Made by a program: the position numbers and the translations under genes. Shown one piece after another: positions 10,039 through 18,990 of a DNA stretch of 34,370 nt (positions within the stretch are counted from its first letter, which is position 1; each line of letters begins with the position of its first letter). The stretch spans positions 1 to 34,370 of the forward strand of contig JAEUVE010000001.1 in NCBI GenBank assembly GCA_016786865.1. The letters run 5' to 3'. The notes beneath the pieces were generated by a model that was not told the DNA's origin, ran no database searches, and saw nothing but the letters and a program-made list of their open reading frames with translations. The stretch is from Sediminibacterium sp. Lineage in GTDB: Bacteria; Bacteroidota; Bacteroidia; Chitinophagales; Chitinophagaceae.

Positions 10039-10677
10039 TTAAATATTGAACTCAATCATGAATTTTACCAGTGCAGCCGGCGAATTCAGCTGCAGTTTTT
10101 GCATGATATTTTTTCGGTGCGTTTCTACGGTGTAGATGCTCAAATGCAGTTTTTCGGCGATCTGCTGGTTGGTGAGGGTTTGTTTGAGGTAGTAGAGAAT
10201 TTCCTTTTCCCGTTTGGTAAGGTCGTATTTGCGGAGAAACACATCCATTTTGCGAAACAATTCTTCCTGGTCGTTGGCAGGTTCCACTTCAAACACCTGC
10301 TGTCCGCCGTGCACCCTTTTGATGGCGCCGACCAGCGCTTCCCGGTTTGAATTCTTGAGAATATATCCATCGGCCCCGGCAACACGTGCTTCGTCTACCA
10401 GTTTCTGATCGCTGTATGCAGAAAGCATCAGCACTTTCACAGAACCAAAGGATTGTTTGATGTATTTAATGGTATCCAGTCCGTTCAGATGGGGCATATT
10501 TACATCCAGCAAAATCAAATCGGTCTGCGATTGCTGTGTAAGCAGGTAAAGTAATTGCTTTCCGTCGTTGGCAATACCGTTAATGGTAAACAGCGGTTCG
10601 CTACTCAGTATCATTTTCAACCCCTCTACAAAAAGAGGATGGTCGTCTGCAATCATTAAGTGAATCTGTTGGCTCAT
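10039..10677 (-). CDS. LuxR/NarL-type two-component response regulator
   Basis: This 212-residue DNA-binding response regulator has an N-terminal receiver domain (about 5-125) and a C-terminal LuxR helix-turn-helix (about 145-212). The receiver has the acidic pair Asp11/Asp12, phospho-acceptor Asp58 in ILLDVNMPH, and the conserved Lys in GYILKNS. The output domain shows LTKREKEILYYL, then TNQQIAEKLHLSIYTVETHRKNI. No kinase gene is adjacent, so it is an orphan here. It starts 21 bp after the stop of the 597-residue amine-oxidase-like gene in the same direction and may be co-transcribed with that secreted cluster. Its targets cannot be told from sequence. Confidence 0.95.
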   Translation of the reverse strand: MSQQIHLMIADDHPLFVEGLKMILSSEPLFTINGIANDGKQLLYLLTQQSQTDLILLDVNMPHLNGLDTIKYIKQSFGSVKVLMLSAYSDQKLVDEARVAGADGYILKNSNREALVGAIKRVHGGQQVFEVEPANDQEELFRKMDVFLRKYDLTKREKEILYYLKQTLTNQQIAEKLHLSIYTVETHRKNIMQKLQLNSPAALVKFMIEFNI

Positions 10678-10698
10678 AAGTTCGGTCGTTAAGATACA

Positions 10699-12492
10699 TC
10701 ATTTATCAAAAGGAACAAACATGGGCCCCGCAAAACAGGGATAGGTCCTGACTTTATAAACGCCCTTTTCGTAATAGGTTTCTGCCCAGCAATATTTGGA
10801 TCCGGGTGTATCGTCGTTGCGCATCTGCGGCACATACCACAACACCAGGTCTGTATTGGCAATGTTTTCAGGAGCCGGCTCAATAAATTTTTCCGGCCCC
10901 TGTTGGTAATTGTTGTTGCAGCAGGGCCCGATCGTAACCAGGTCGGCTTCACCCTCATCTTTGTCTAAATGATTTTTGGTTACATATAAATAAGCATTAT
11001 CACCCCTGCCGCTGTCTTTGAACTGCCCTCTTCCCGGCTCAATATAAAATCCTTTACCAGCGCCGGTTTCCAACTTATACTGGTAACCTTCGCCGGTATA
11101 TGCGGTAGCGGGTTGCTGCAATTGCCATTGTTCTTTTTTCCACTGGTTCCATTTTTCATTACCCCATTCATAAAAAGACTGCTGGTTTCCTGCAAATGAA
11201 ATCCGGAACACCGGACGATACACACCGTTGTTGCCACAACCCCTTCCCAGGCTGGCACAAACCACCCTGAACCTTCCGTCGTTGTAAAAGAAAAATCGCT
11301 GTGAGTAACTGTAATTACAGGCAACAGGCCAGAGTTCACTGAAAAATTTCTGTTCCAACATAAAGCCCACCGTGCTGTTGCCCTCAACGATCTCTGCAAT
11401 TTTAGGCGGATCGGTTGCCACCACTGCCGACTGGCTAAAGATCGGACAACCCACCGCATCACTGTATCCAAAACCCTCTGTTCCGGAGTAGCTCACATGC
11501 CAGTCTACCAGTTTAGCGCTGTTCAGTACCGGCATGGATTTATAACTTACATTGCTCACCATCAAACCATCCGAAGCAGTAAGCACATAATCCAGCTTCC
11601 AGTTGTTTTGCTGAACGGTGTTCACCTGTTCGCAATAACAATCGGCAATATTTTCGTTTTGAATTTTTCTTTCTGTTACTACAATCTGGTCTGCATCCTT
11701 GCCAACATTGGTCCATCGAAGTCCTACCAGTTTGTGATCCGTTAAATCTACAATGGCCCAGAGCGCACGGTTGCCTTTTACAAAGGTCGGCGCCACACAA
11801 AGATGCCTCGACCTTTCGCATTTGGTTCTGTTGAGTGCTGTTTTGGTGTTAGACATCACCGGCATTTCCATAGAAGGTTTAAAGCCCAGGGCCTTTTCCA
11901 CTTCGGGCGCATTCACTGCAATCTGCACAGCCAGCCGTTTTAAGCGTGCCGGTATATCGGGTTGGGTCTGCGGAAAATGATCCACACTCAGCAAGCGGTG
12001 CGAAAAAACATCCACCAGCCCGATTGTAGTGAGATTGAGGGCATAATTGTACATCTCCACCCGCATCATGGTACCCGGCAGGAACTTCATCCCTTTCCGC
12101 AGGTCGCCCGGCCTTGCAGGATACACACCAAAAATTTCATTCCATAAAGGCTTGCGCGTGTTCTTTTCCCAAACATATTTGGTAAACAAACTATCTGCCA
12201 ATGCCACCTGTTGCGCCAGCATGGTTTTTTCATCGTTGCGGTCGGTATACAATTTTACCGGCATTTTTTCTTTCAGAATCGAATCAACCTGCTTTTTTCT
12301 TTCCAGTATGTATACCGCACTGTCTTGCCGAACAGGCTCCAGTATACCCGGCTTGTATTCGCTCAGGTACACACTGTTATTCGCTTTCTTTTTAGGAACG
12401 GTTGTTTTCTTTTGCGCAAACAGGTTGCTTCCAATGGAAGTGGTGAAAAGAAAAAAAAGCGAATAAACTAATCCTGCTCTCATACTATTCAT
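10699..12492 (-). CDS. Secreted divergent copper amine oxidase-like protein
   Basis: This exported 597-residue protein (signal peptide ending LFAQ, residues 23-26) is not a standard family member, but its layout follows copper amine oxidases. Around 309-340, DGLMVSNVSYKSMPVLN then AKLVDWHVSYSG matches the strand before the catalytic domain. Near 391-408, CNYSYSQRFFFYNDG parallels the topaquinone motif (N-Y-D/E-Y followed by Y-x-DG), with Tyr394 at the cofactor position. Near 547-553, TDLVLWY parallels DIVVWH. The usual copper ligands are absent: the HxH site reads YRP (425-427) and the third His region reads RND. About 17 Cys are present, including CYC and CC. Two start codons are possible (12492 or 12483); the second directly follows the stop of the di-heme gene. 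The assignment is inference from motif order and could be wrong. Confidence 0.5.
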   Translation of the reverse strand: MNSMRAGLVYSLFFLFTTSIGSNLFAQKKTTVPKKKANNSVYLSEYKPGILEPVRQDSAVYILERKKQVDSILKEKMPVKLYTDRNDEKTMLAQQVALADSLFTKYVWEKNTRKPLWNEIFGVYPARPGDLRKGMKFLPGTMMRVEMYNYALNLTTIGLVDVFSHRLLSVDHFPQTQPDIPARLKRLAVQIAVNAPEVEKALGFKPSMEMPVMSNTKTALNRTKCERSRHLCVAPTFVKGNRALWAIVDLTDHKLVGLRWTNVGKDADQIVVTERKIQNENIADCYCEQVNTVQQNNWKLDYVLTASDGLMVSNVSYKSMPVLNSAKLVDWHVSYSGTEGFGYSDAVGCPIFSQSAVVATDPPKIAEIVEGNSTVGFMLEQKFFSELWPVACNYSYSQRFFFYNDGRFRVVCASLGRGCGNNGVYRPVFRISFAGNQQSFYEWGNEKWNQWKKEQWQLQQPATAYTGEGYQYKLETGAGKGFYIEPGRGQFKDSGRGDNAYLYVTKNHLDKDEGEADLVTIGPCCNNNYQQGPEKFIEPAPENIANTDLVLWYVPQMRNDDTPGSKYCWAETYYEKGVYKVRTYPCFAGPMFVPFDK

Positions 12493-13543
12493 TAAACGGG
12501 TTTATCAGATCAGGTTTATTTAAATAAGCACTGTCTGTGAGTGAATAAAAAAAAGCAACAAGGGCCTTCCTGTCTGCTTCCTGCAAAGGAAATCCTTTTA
12601 CCAGCGGACTTTTATGCACATTATCTGCGCCATCACCCTTAAAAGTTCCGGAAGCTATCTTGCGTCCGCCCCGCTGATAAATACTGAGCATTTCATGGAT
12701 GGATGCCACTGAACCATTGTGGGTATACGGTGCAGTAAGCATCACGTTGCGGAGGGAAGGTACACGAAATTTACCCTTATCGGTTTTGTTTTTTGTGTAC
12801 TCATACAACCCCTGATCTTCTTCGGGATAGGAACCTTCCCCATCCAGGTTATACAGGCCGGTGTTGTAATAATCAGCTGGTTGTTGGGAGGGTTGCCATA
12901 CATGGCAAGTGCCACAGGAGAGTTCTGCAGAATAAAACAGTTGCATACCCCGAATGGCTTCTGCAGAAAGTGCCTGTTTGTTTCCGCGGAGATAGCGGTC
13001 GTACGGCGCATCGAAAGAAACGAGCTGCTCTTCAAATGCTGCGATGGCCCGAATAATATTGCCGCGATTAACCGGTTCCGGTTCTCCCGGAAATGCCTGC
13101 CGAAACAATTTCCGGTACATAGGTACATCCGCAATGCGATGCAGTATTTCCTGCTCATGCCCCTTCCAGCCCAGTTCACGCGGATGTTCGTTGAACAAAG
13201 GGAAATTCATTTGCTGTTCTACATTGCGGATACTACTGTCTGCCCAGGTAAGTGCTGCAGCGTACCTTACATTGATCAGTGAGGGTGCATTCCGTTTTAC
13301 ATTGTATCCGTCTGCTCCGGAGGAAGTACGGTACCCATCCGAAAAAGCAAACTGCGGATCATGACAGGAACCACAGGATTTGGTGAGGTTATACGACATC
13401 CTGGTATCATAAAAAAGGTAGCGGCCCAGCAAAATTCTGTTGCCCGCACCAGCATCGGTTGTGCCGGAAAACAAGCCGGCCGGTCCAAAGCCAATTCCTG
13501 CAAAAAGCAAGAGCAGAACACCGGCAAGAATTCCTTTTTTCAT
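12485..13543 (-). CDS. MbnH/MauG-family di-heme enzyme
   Basis: The 352-residue exported protein (signal peptide about 1-20) is a di-heme cytochrome c peroxidase superfamily member with two CxxCH sites, CGSCH at 57-61 and CGTCH at 210-214. Several segments fit the MbnH (MXAN_0977-like) branch better than classical peroxidases: ALTWADSS (97-104, with Trp100 a candidate inter-heme residue), NFPLFNEHPRELG, YYNTGLYNLDG, FRVPSLRNVMLTAPYTHNGS. In characterised relatives, MbnH oxidises a Trp of its partner MbnP to kynurenine, and MauG builds the tryptophan tryptophylquinone of methylamine dehydrogenase. No MbnP is seen in the window. The gene starts 4 bp after the preceding secreted protein's stop and touches the following amine-oxidase-like gene, so the three are surely one operon. 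Peroxide detoxification is an alternative role. Confidence 0.85.
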   Translation of the reverse strand: MKKGILAGVLLLLFAGIGFGPAGLFSGTTDAGAGNRILLGRYLFYDTRMSYNLTKSCGSCHDPQFAFSDGYRTSSGADGYNVKRNAPSLINVRYAAALTWADSSIRNVEQQMNFPLFNEHPRELGWKGHEQEILHRIADVPMYRKLFRQAFPGEPEPVNRGNIIRAIAAFEEQLVSFDAPYDRYLRGNKQALSAEAIRGMQLFYSAELSCGTCHVWQPSQQPADYYNTGLYNLDGEGSYPEEDQGLYEYTKNKTDKGKFRVPSLRNVMLTAPYTHNGSVASIHEMLSIYQRGGRKIASGTFKGDGADNVHKSPLVKGFPLQEADRKALVAFFYSLTDSAYLNKPDLINPFNE

Positions 13544-13547
13544 ACAC

Positions 13548-14498
13548 CTAATTCAGATCGTATAATTCCCATTTCTTTTGCTGGTTATTCCAGCGGAAAG
13601 CATAGTTGGTTTCCGGTTTTTCACTGGAAGCCTGCAGATTGTAATTGAAAGCCACTCCGCTGACCATCATGGTTCCTCCTGCAAATTTAATCTTCCGGGC
13701 TTTATCATCTCCTCTCGGACCGTAGCCTTCGAGTGAGAGTTCTTTGCGCATTTGTTTGCGAATGAATTTTCCATCGGCGCCAAGTGGCAATGAATAAATT
13801 TCACCGGTCCGGGTTCTTCCAAAATACAGGCGCTTCTGGTCTTTTTCGTCGTAGGCAACGGTAAGCGCCATGGCATCTTTTCCTCTTAAGGTATCTGCAA
13901 TTTTTCCGGTAGCAGTACGAATGGAATAGATGATTCCTTTTTCGGCATAGCGATCCGAACCCGAAACAGTTGCTGCCAGCATCAGGTCTGCTGTACAATC
14001 GTATGTAATACCCAGCAGGCCATAAGGATTACCCGATACAGGCTTTGCTGCATACGGCAGACTCAGCCATTCTTGCATTACACCGGTATACGCATCTATG
14101 CGGTAAATGGTATTGAGTTTTTCCTTTGAATTATACAACATGGAAATCAGCGGTGTGGGAATACTATACGCATTGCCTGTTGCATCAAAACTGATGGAAG
14201 ACAAATAACCGGCAGTTTGCCAGGAGGGGTGCTGGTAAACCGACTGTTGTTTTGTTTGCGGAGTTGGCGCAGTTTGCCCGGGCTGCTGCTCAAATTGAAC
14301 CAACACAATCCCGATTGTTTTTTTCTCCGAGGTACTCAGGGCAGTCCACAAAGGATCGTATCCCAGGGTCCGGATAAAGGCCGGTTCTTTCTGGCACGGT
14401 TTTATTTCGCGCTGTGCTGTTGCTGTTTTTCCCAAAATGAGAAAAAACATACAAACCAGTTTGTATATGTGATGATTTATAAGGCTTTCAGCAAACAT
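13548..14498 (-). CDS. Secreted protein, possibly beta-propeller, first gene of the di-heme cluster
   Basis: I do not recognise a named family for this 316-residue protein. The N-terminus is a signal peptide with a hydrophobic core (LVCMFFLIL) ending TATAQ near residue 29. After that come repeats of roughly 40-50 residues with turn motifs such as FDATGNAYSI, IDAYTGVMQEW, IRTATGKIAD and GRTRTGEIYSL, as in SMP-30/NHL-type beta-propellers. Two Cys (35, 168) and five Trp (51, 93, 144, 303, 310) are present. It opens the operon with the di-heme enzyme, 4 bp away, so it may be a partner, scaffold or substrate for that enzyme; this is inference from position only. The N-terminal PAFIRTLGYDPLW segment is unassigned. 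Confidence 0.7.
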   Translation of the reverse strand: MFAESLINHHIYKLVCMFFLILGKTATAQREIKPCQKEPAFIRTLGYDPLWTALSTSEKKTIGIVLVQFEQQPGQTAPTPQTKQQSVYQHPSWQTAGYLSSISFDATGNAYSIPTPLISMLYNSKEKLNTIYRIDAYTGVMQEWLSLPYAAKPVSGNPYGLLGITYDCTADLMLAATVSGSDRYAEKGIIYSIRTATGKIADTLRGKDAMALTVAYDEKDQKRLYFGRTRTGEIYSLPLGADGKFIRKQMRKELSLEGYGPRGDDKARKIKFAGGTMMVSGVAFNYNLQASSEKPETNYAFRWNNQQKKWELYDLN

Positions 14499-14620
14499 TA
14501 ATATACAGTTTACATAATTATTTCATACTTTTATCATGGCGAAAACCGTTAGAAATAAAGGGTTTTCTCAAAAATGGATTCTTGTGAGTAAAACTAACTA
14601 AATATATTCAACCCTTGTGT

Positions 14621-17600
14621 ATGAATCAACTTTACACACCATTCAAACAACGCAATTTTAAAAGAAGCTGTTTTACCGCGTTGCTTGCTACGCTGATTGC
14701 TGCTGCACCAGAACTGTTGCACGCACAGGTCTCCGGTATTGTTTACAGAGACTTTAATGCAAACGGAAGCAAAGACAACGGAGCTGCTTACAACGAGCCC
14801 GGAGCAGGAGGCATTACCATTAAAGCATACAATGCTGCGGGCACATTGCTTGCTACCACCAATTCTGCAGCCAATGGTGCTTATGCATTTACCGCTTCCG
14901 AAATTCCTGCTGCTACAAAAGTAAGGCTGGAATTCTCCGGATGGCAGTCTGCAGATTTTCCTTCTGCATTCGGCACCGGTAACGGAACAAGCGTTCAGTT
15001 TGCTACTGCACCTGCTACCAATGCACATTTTGCCATCAACTATCCCGGCGACTACATAGACAATACCAATGCAAGAATCATCCTGCCTTCCTATGCCAAC
15101 GGAGACAACCAGGTAAGCACCGGTAACTGGTGGGATGCAAAAGTTGCAGACAACACGTATGCCTTCAATTATGGTTCTGCTGCCACTGCAAGTGTAATCA
15201 GTGAGATGGGACAAACCGGTGCTGTTTGGGCCACAGCCTATCACCGAAAAGCAGACAAAGTATTTTATGCTGCTTTTGTAAAAAGACATGTATCACTCGG
15301 ACCACTGGGCATCAACGGCATTTATGTTACCACCGGTGCCAGAGCAGTAACGAACAAAAACAATACCGGCAACTTTGTAAACCTGAATGCAGTAAACCCC
15401 GCATTTGATGCAGGCGCGTTGCCTGGCAGAACGTTCAGTCCGGGCAATAACGATAAAACAAAGGCCAACCGCGACGATATGACCGGTGGTAATGTGTTTA
15501 CCGAAGTAGGTAAAAAAGGGATTGGCGGCATGACCATTTCCGACGACGGAAAATATTTGTACCTGATTAACCTGCACGACAGAAAATTATGGCGCGTGGA
15601 AATTGGCGTAAACGGAACGGCTCCTACACAGGCTTCACAAATTGTTGCTTACAATGCATTTCCTGTTGCCGCCGGCAACAGTACTTTCCGCCCCTTTGCA
15701 GTTAAGTATTACAGAGGCGCTATTTATGTAGGCGGTGTACTGGATGGTGTAAAACCAGACAATTCTGCCGTAGACCGGTCCGAATTAAAAGCCGTAGTGC
15801 TGAAAGTAGATGCAAGCGTTACTCCGGGCACAGAAACCTTTAGTACCGTGCTGGATGCACCACTTACCTATCAGCGCAAAGCCAATATGAACACCGGATT
15901 TGGCGTAAATAAAAACACCAACTACATAGACCCGAACGGAACCATTGCTGCAGCTACTTTATCGCAGGGTTCATGGCACCCATGGGCCAGAACTTTTGCG
16001 GAATTAACGGTTACCGGAAATTCAGGTACAGCCATTTATCCGCAACCCATGTTTACCGCAATTGAATTTGACCCTGCAGACGGATCCATGATTATTGGCA
16101 TTTCCGACAGAACAGGTCATCAGACAGGTAATCAGAATCTCAGCCCTTCCGGTGGAACCCTGTATACAGGCAATGCCGCGGGCGATATCCTAAAAGCAGC
16201 CAACAACGGCAGCTATACTGCATTTACCCTGGAAAGCAACGGCAGTTCAGGGGGAAATACCACTGCAGGCGCAGGAAATAATGAAGGACCGGGCGGAGGA
16301 GAATTTTATTATACCGACCGCTATCAGTATGGCGGCGGAAGCGATCCGCTGGGTATTGGCAATACAGCCAATGGCGCCAATGCCAATGTATCACACGAAG
16401 AAACCAGTACCGGAAGTCTGGCGATTTTTCCGGGCAGGGAGCTCATTGCAACCGCATTTGACCCGATCGACAACTGGTATACCGGAGGAGTAAGGTATTA
16501 TTCCAATACAACCGGTATCGCCAAAAATGGTAAAGCACTCTACATGGGCAACGATGTAAGCCTGTTTGGTAAAGCCAATGGCCTGGGCGATCTGGAAATT
16601 ATCTCCGCCCCCGCACCAATTGAGATTGGTAACCGGGTTTGGTTCGATACCAATGGAGATGGCAAACAGGATGCAGACGAGCAACCCATTGCAGGCATAA
16701 GTGTTCAGCTGGTATCCGGAGGTACAGTAGTAGCTACTGCAGTTACTGATTCACTGGGACATTATTATTTCTCCAGTGATCCCAACAGAACATCCACAGC
16801 TTCTGCCAGATACGGCTTAACACAGCTTCAGCCAAACAGCAACTTCATCATCCGCATACCAAATGCCAAAGGGGCCAATGTACAAACTCCACTAACCGGC
16901 TATGATTTAACCGTAGCCAATAATGGCGGAGTGGATGCCAATGCAGATGAACGCGACAGTGATGGACTAATGAATGCCGATGACGCAGAGGTTGCCATCA
17001 CCACCGGTGTAGCGGGAAGCAACAACCACAGTTACGACTTTGGCTTTGTTACCTCCGGACCAGTAGGTGGCGGTGGTGGAGGCGGCGTGGAAAGCAAGAG
17101 CTTAGGAGATGCTATTGCCATCCGAACCATCAGCAGAGCGCTGAACAACGAACAGGGCCCGGTCGACTACAATAAAATGGAAAGAGCAGAGAAAGTATCT
17201 ACTGCCCGAATCAGCAATGTGGGCACTCAATTGAAACTGGCAGATATCCTGCCCAATAAACTGAGCAATAACGCGTATAAATCTTATATCAGCACACCGA
17301 AAGACATTATCTCCATCACCAATGCAAAAGACATTCTCTCCATCGACTTTGTGAAGGAAAACATTTCCAAGGCCGTGGCATTTGGTACGCAAACCGCAGG
17401 AGAAGTCTACGACCACACCAAGGCCATTTGCGATCGCCTGAAAGGATACGAGTTAACGGGCATGCAGCAAACACAGGTAAAGGGAGTGAATATGGTCCAA
17501 TACAACCTGAAAAACAACAACGGCGATATCGAGTATGCCATGAGCTTTATCATTGGCGCTAAGAATGGCAGAAACAATTACACCATCCAGTCTAACTGGC

Positions 17601-18781
17601 TGAACAGAGACTATACCATTGATGAAGTGATGTACAATATTCAGTTATGGGGTGGTTCACCAAGCCTTATATTGGAAATGGCCGGAGACATCATCTCCCG
17701 CTTACAGACCGGCATGCCGGTTCAGGAAATCAGGAGCAATGCAGGTTTACCAAAAACCTATATTACCAGTGGTGCAAGAGTAAATGAAAATCTGAACTTA
17801 ACGATCAACAATACCCTGGGGGCAACCAACGCTTACGTTGAAATCAAAGACCGGGCAAATGAACAAACAACCGGTACAGTAACACGCACCGTTCCGTTTA
17901 CCCTTTCCCCCAATGGCATCAGCACTGTGAAGATTCCTAGCGGAGACCTGTTTGAATCTACCATCAGCCTCTATGTAAACGGTATGATCCAGGACGAAGT
18001 ATTCATGGCAGACGGAGCATGGGGTGTAAACTACAATACAGCTACCACCAGCATCAAGCAATTTACCGTAACCAACAGCAAGGATACCATTCCACAGGAC
18101 GCCTTCCCCGTTTTCCGCAATGCAAGTGTAAGCGGCAGCACTCCCGACTATATTACTGTATACAAATTGCTGAGAGGCGGCGGTGCTCCTCAGAATTTAA
18201 CCGCATTCAAATCGCTGAAATTTACTGCTGCAGGTAACTCCGCCATTACCATTACACTGGTAAAGGAATCCATTTCAGAATGGAAGAATCAGTATACCCT
18301 GCAAATGCCGGTTAGTTCAACACCACAGCAATATGCGCTGGCGTTGAGCGATTTTAAATCGGCAGGAATCAATACCGATATTGATCCATCCGACATTACT
18401 TCTATTGTTGTAGCCATGAGCGCAGCAGCTCCCGGAAGAAACACTGCGGTAGAACTTTCCTTAAGCAATGTATCGTTCAGCAAGGAAGATATTGCTTACC
18501 TCAGAACCCTGTTGGCCAGAGAGGTAACCACCTACCCTAATCCTTCATCGGGATTATTCTACTGTAAATTCAAGGCAGATAAAGACTATACACTCACCCT
18601 GAATATTACCGAAGCCGCAACCGGCAAAGTTGTAATGACCAAAACCGTTCAGGCAACCAAGGGAGAAAACAATATTCCGGTAGAGCTGAAACAGAACAGT
18701 GGCCAGAAACTGTACATCATCAGTCTCAACGGCAGCAATGTTAATTACAAGAGCACCAGAATCGTATTAGGAAAACAATAA
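14621..18781 (+). CDS. Large surface protein with two SdrD_B domains and a T9SS sorting domain
   Basis: This 1386-residue protein is exported by a signal peptide (about 1-35, ending LLHAQ). It probably reaches the cell surface through the type IX secretion system, because the C-terminal 85 residues form a type A sorting domain (TYPNPSSGLF near 1304, ending in KSTRIVLGKQ). An N-terminal SdrD_B-like domain (about 36-110, GIVYRDFNANGSKDNG) is followed by a 550-residue region with propeller-like features such as MTISDDGKYLYLINL. A second SdrD_B domain lies at about 669-810, with a calcium-binding-like DTNGDGKQDADE. A Gly run (about 816-822) leads to an unassigned beta-rich section of nearly 480 residues. 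The role is probably adhesion or matrix building. ATG 14621 is preferred over an upstream in-frame TTG at 14615. It diverges from the di-heme operon. Confidence 0.88.
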   Translation: MNQLYTPFKQRNFKRSCFTALLATLIAAAPELLHAQVSGIVYRDFNANGSKDNGAAYNEPGAGGITIKAYNAAGTLLATTNSAANGAYAFTASEIPAATKVRLEFSGWQSADFPSAFGTGNGTSVQFATAPATNAHFAINYPGDYIDNTNARIILPSYANGDNQVSTGNWWDAKVADNTYAFNYGSAATASVISEMGQTGAVWATAYHRKADKVFYAAFVKRHVSLGPLGINGIYVTTGARAVTNKNNTGNFVNLNAVNPAFDAGALPGRTFSPGNNDKTKANRDDMTGGNVFTEVGKKGIGGMTISDDGKYLYLINLHDRKLWRVEIGVNGTAPTQASQIVAYNAFPVAAGNSTFRPFAVKYYRGAIYVGGVLDGVKPDNSAVDRSELKAVVLKVDASVTPGTETFSTVLDAPLTYQRKANMNTGFGVNKNTNYIDPNGTIAAATLSQGSWHPWARTFAELTVTGNSGTAIYPQPMFTAIEFDPADGSMIIGISDRTGHQTGNQNLSPSGGTLYTGNAAGDILKAANNGSYTAFTLESNGSSGGNTTAGAGNNEGPGGGEFYYTDRYQYGGGSDPLGIGNTANGANANVSHEETSTGSLAIFPGRELIATAFDPIDNWYTGGVRYYSNTTGIAKNGKALYMGNDVSLFGKANGLGDLEIISAPAPIEIGNRVWFDTNGDGKQDADEQPIAGISVQLVSGGTVVATAVTDSLGHYYFSSDPNRTSTASARYGLTQLQPNSNFIIRIPNAKGANVQTPLTGYDLTVANNGGVDANADERDSDGLMNADDAEVAITTGVAGSNNHSYDFGFVTSGPVGGGGGGGVESKSLGDAIAIRTISRALNNEQGPVDYNKMERAEKVSTARISNVGTQLKLADILPNKLSNNAYKSYISTPKDIISITNAKDILSIDFVKENISKAVAFGTQTAGEVYDHTKAICDRLKGYELTGMQQTQVKGVNMVQYNLKNNNGDIEYAMSFIIGAKNGRNNYTIQSNWLNRDYTIDEVMYNIQLWGGSPSLILEMAGDIISRLQTGMPVQEIRSNAGLPKTYITSGARVNENLNLTINNTLGATNAYVEIKDRANEQTTGTVTRTVPFTLSPNGISTVKIPSGDLFESTISLYVNGMIQDEVFMADGAWGVNYNTATTSIKQFTVTNSKDTIPQDAFPVFRNASVSGSTPDYITVYKLLRGGGAPQNLTAFKSLKFTAAGNSAITITLVKESISEWKNQYTLQMPVSSTPQQYALALSDFKSAGINTDIDPSDITSIVVAMSAAAPGRNTAVELSLSNVSFSKEDIAYLRTLLAREVTTYPNPSSGLFYCKFKADKDYTLTLNITEAATGKVVMTKTVQATKGENNIPVELKQNSGQKLYIISLNGSNVNYKSTRIVLGKQ

Positions 18782-18806
18782 GGGTCCAACACGGACCGAT
18801 CATTCT

Positions 18807-18834
18807 ATGCCCCCGAATTCGGGGGCATTTTTTT
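18807..18834 (+). terminator. Strong intrinsic terminator after the T9SS surface protein
   Basis: A perfect 22-bp palindrome (18807-18828, arms ATGCCCCC/GGGGGCAT around GAATTC) is followed by a T run to 18834. It lies 25 bp after the stop codon. Confidence 0.9.
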
Positions 18835-18938
18835 GTAATAAGCAGTTTAACAAAGCCCGATAAAACGCATTAAATAAAATTCTATACAATCATTTAACCT
18901 ATTTTTTTGCACAAAAAGAGGAGTTTATGCACTTTTAA

Positions 18939-18969
18939 TTGAATCTTAAGGATAAAAAACTTTATTTTG
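18939..18969 (+). promoter_or_regulatory. Possible promoter of the glutamine synthetase gene
   Basis: TTG at 18939-18941 is followed after 21 nt by TATTTTG (18963-18969), a near match to the Bacteroidota -33/-7 boxes that is one T short in the -7 element. It would give a very short leader before ATG 18991. The same element pair with identical spacing occurs upstream of the histidine kinase gene at 34123. Confidence 0.35.
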
Positions 18970-18990
18970 GGGCCGAAAAAACAAAAAAAT

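Noticed and set aside
18807..18828. 22-bp perfect palindrome considered as a recombination or operator site
   Set aside because: The T run after it and its position right after a stop codon make an intrinsic terminator the simpler reading.
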